A program made the translations under genes and the position numbers. The notes under the pieces are model-generated. The model did no database searches. It was not told where the DNA came from and saw only the letters and a program-made list of their open reading frames with translations. Shown here piece after piece: positions 62,666 to 64,000 of a DNA stretch of 64,000 bases. The stretch comes from Strongylocentrotus droebachiensis (Eukaryota; Echinodermata; Echinoidea; Camarodonta; Strongylocentrotidae). Where the stretch lies: NCBI GenBank assembly GCA_035222895.1, contig JAVYIG010002759.1:62001-126000 (forward strand). The letters are read 5' to 3'. The stretch's first letter is position 1. Every line of letters begins with the position of its first letter.

Positions 62666-63230
62666 GGCGCTAGTGTAGTTTCGTATCCATTTTTTTAAGC
62701 AGTTTTTCTACCAGTTTCATATCGATTCTTAGCAAAGGAATTTTAGCCCAATTTTTTACTAATTTTAATCATAATCATATATTGCATTTACCACCTGAAT
62801 TTAGATCACATCCGACATCAGGAAGCCTCCGTTTAGGACTTCGATGTCGACGTCGTCGCTCAGTACCGTCTCCGCGCTATAGCTTTGCAAATCAAACTGA
62901 AGTTATCAGTCTAAAATTATGCAAACTTCGTGTATGCTTTATGGTATTACGCACATGCACGATACCATAAATTATACGAGAAGCTTGCATAATTTTAGAC
63001 TGATAGCTTCAGTTTGAGTTGCAAAGCTATAGCGCGGAGACGGTACTGAGCGACGACGTCGACATCGAAGCCCTAAACGGAGGCTTCCCGATGTCGGATG
63101 TGATCCAAATTCAGGTGGTAAATGCAATATATGATTATGATTAAAATTAGGAAAAAATTGGGCTAAAATTCCTTTGCTAAGAATGGATATAAAACTGCTA
63201 AAAAAATGGATACGAAACTACAGTAGCGCC
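62666..63230. mobile_element. 565-bp foldback element with 8-bp target duplication
   Basis: Ends GGCGCTAGTGTAGTTTCGTA and TACGAAACTACAGTAGCGCC, flanked by GATATTAG at 62658-62665 and 63231-63238. Almost the entire length is an inverted repeat; an inner pair TATGGTAT/ATACCATA lies at the centre (about 62941-62970). It is in the intron between the two candidate mitochondrial exons. An 8-bp duplication fits hAT or P/Merlin-type elements, but the ends match none that can be named. Confidence 0.88.
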
Positions 63231-63328
63231 GATATTAGTATACACTTTTTCACAGGTTTCACGGCAAACCGCTGCACAATATAAGACCGATGGTGGGTTG
63301 TGGGCGGGCGCGCGCCTGTGTGAAGTTA

Positions 63329-63363
63329 TCTACCGTAATGTCTCAGATCCTCATTACGGTAGA
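63329..63363. repeat. Perfect 12-bp-stem hairpin
   Basis: TCTACCGTAATG and CATTACGGTAGA are separated by 11 bases (TCTCAGATCCT). The meaning is unknown; it could be a tiny palindromic MITE remnant (the stem contains TACCGTA, as in TA-element ends elsewhere here). Confidence 0.6.
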
Positions 63364-63552
63364 TTACGCATATCTCATCGAAACATGTTCATTTATTACA
63401 TGCATTTCATGAGAAACTCAAAAGATCCCTTTTAAATGATAAAGTTACTGACAGTAATTAATTTGTCATCAAGACTTAAGTTGCCCACTTTACTGCAGTT
63501 CAAAGTTTATTTCTGTTTCCAACCATACATAATTTTTCCTTATAATTTACAG

Positions 63553-63603
63553 GTATTTCCAGTGAGTGCAAGATATTCTACAGCCACATTAGTTTCCAAT
63601 GAT
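63553..63603 (+). CDS. Candidate second exon of the mitochondrial protein gene
   Basis: Between AATTTACAG and GTAAGT lie 17 codons, VFPVSARYSTATLVSND, in phase 0. The segment ARYSTA resembles a mitochondrial processing site (Arg two before an aromatic-Ser step). Joined to 62124-62210 it extends the presequence without a stop. Confidence 0.5.
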
Positions 63604-64000
63604 GTAAGTGCATGTTCATTTTATTGATATAAAAATTCTCATTATCATTGATGTCATTAACATCATCATCATTCATCATTCATCAATTTCCTGGACATCA
63701 TCATTTTATTAAAGAAGATGATGATTATCATCCTCCTATTGAAAGCTGGAGCTTTTACATCATTTTACTCTTGCTTTGATGGGCAATTGAGTAACCAAGT
63801 TGCAATAGTTGAATTTGTTAAAATAATAGAATGTTATTTCTCCTTGTCAGTAATAAAAAGGAGTGCCAATGAAACAAAAGTGAATCATATTTTCAAGTTG
63901 ATGAGTCAGACCTAACCTAGGTCTAGAACTTGGGCTGGGACAGGGATAGACACTGGTAAACGTAGGCACCCAAATGTTAATCTTGACCTTTCCAAAATGT
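63604..64000 (+). other. Presumed next intron running out of the window
   Basis: AT-rich with TCA/ATC repeats (63655-63690). No further exon is recognised before the end. A short ORF at 63718-63915 is not convincing. Confidence 0.4.

Noticed and set aside
63718-63915. 65-codon ORF near the window end
   Set aside because: AT-rich, no domain, and placed where an intron of the candidate mitochondrial gene is expected.

Overview
The window is animal nuclear DNA. It shows GT/AG-spliced exons separated by long AT-rich introns and a dense load of LINEs, tRNA-derived SINEs, an LTR element and many short terminal-inverted-repeat (TIR) transposons. It has long G/C homopolymers and no bacterial-style operons. 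The repeat style (termini such as GGGGTGTTTCACAAAGATC and foldback elements) suggests a marine invertebrate deuterostome, most likely an echinoderm or relative. That placement is inference from sequence style only.

The backbone is one gene on the + strand: a complete ABCC4/MRP4-like ABC exporter with 27 coding exons from 12979 to 53264. Joined at the GT/AG borders read here, the exons stay in phase throughout and give 1418 codons plus a stop. The order is TMD1 (exons 3-8), a long acidic linker (exon 9), NBD1 (exons 10-13), TMD2 (exons 15-21) and NBD2 (exons 22-27). Both NBDs keep Walker A, signature, Walker B and H-loop motifs. NBD1 has the ABCC-type Asp in place of the catalytic Glu. Immediately upstream of exons 20, 22 and 23, and possibly exon 4, lie decayed tandem copies of the start of that same exon, with a recognisable acceptor. 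This recurrent pattern is the most distinctive signal in the window.

Layout: 1-12.8 kb is intergenic. It holds a truncated LINE on the minus strand, a hAT MITE, an apparently intact LINE ORF with a PHD-like finger, endonuclease and reverse transcriptase (3649-6960), LINE tails, poly-G/C tracts and a SINE. From 12.98 to 53.3 kb is the ABCC4-like gene. Its introns carry a 790-bp foldback element with a 9-bp target duplication, minisatellites, SINEs, TA-, TTAA-, TTA- and 8-bp-duplicating MITEs (several nested), an RTE-type LINE on the minus strand, a hAT transposase remnant and a possible minus-strand gene in the last intron. From 54.0 to 57.5 kb is a frameshifted Ty3/Gypsy remnant followed by a short SGNH-hydrolase-like ORF and a probable 3' LTR. 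From 58.38 to 60.90 kb is a hAT-like element with CAGGCGCGGATCC termini and 8-bp target duplications, filled by a tandem array of about 12 units. From 61.07 to 61.92 kb is a Harbinger-like element. From 62.1 kb to the end there are two phase-compatible exons that look like the mitochondrial presequence of another gene, with a third large foldback element in the intron between them.

Two insertions can be dated relative to their hosts because an unoccupied paralogous site lies in the same window: the mariner-like foldback at 38901-39782 (empty relative at 61411-61595) and the TTAA element inside the SINE at 44326-44749 (empty relative at about 10650). No search or alignment software was used; family names rest on visible motifs, termini and target duplications.
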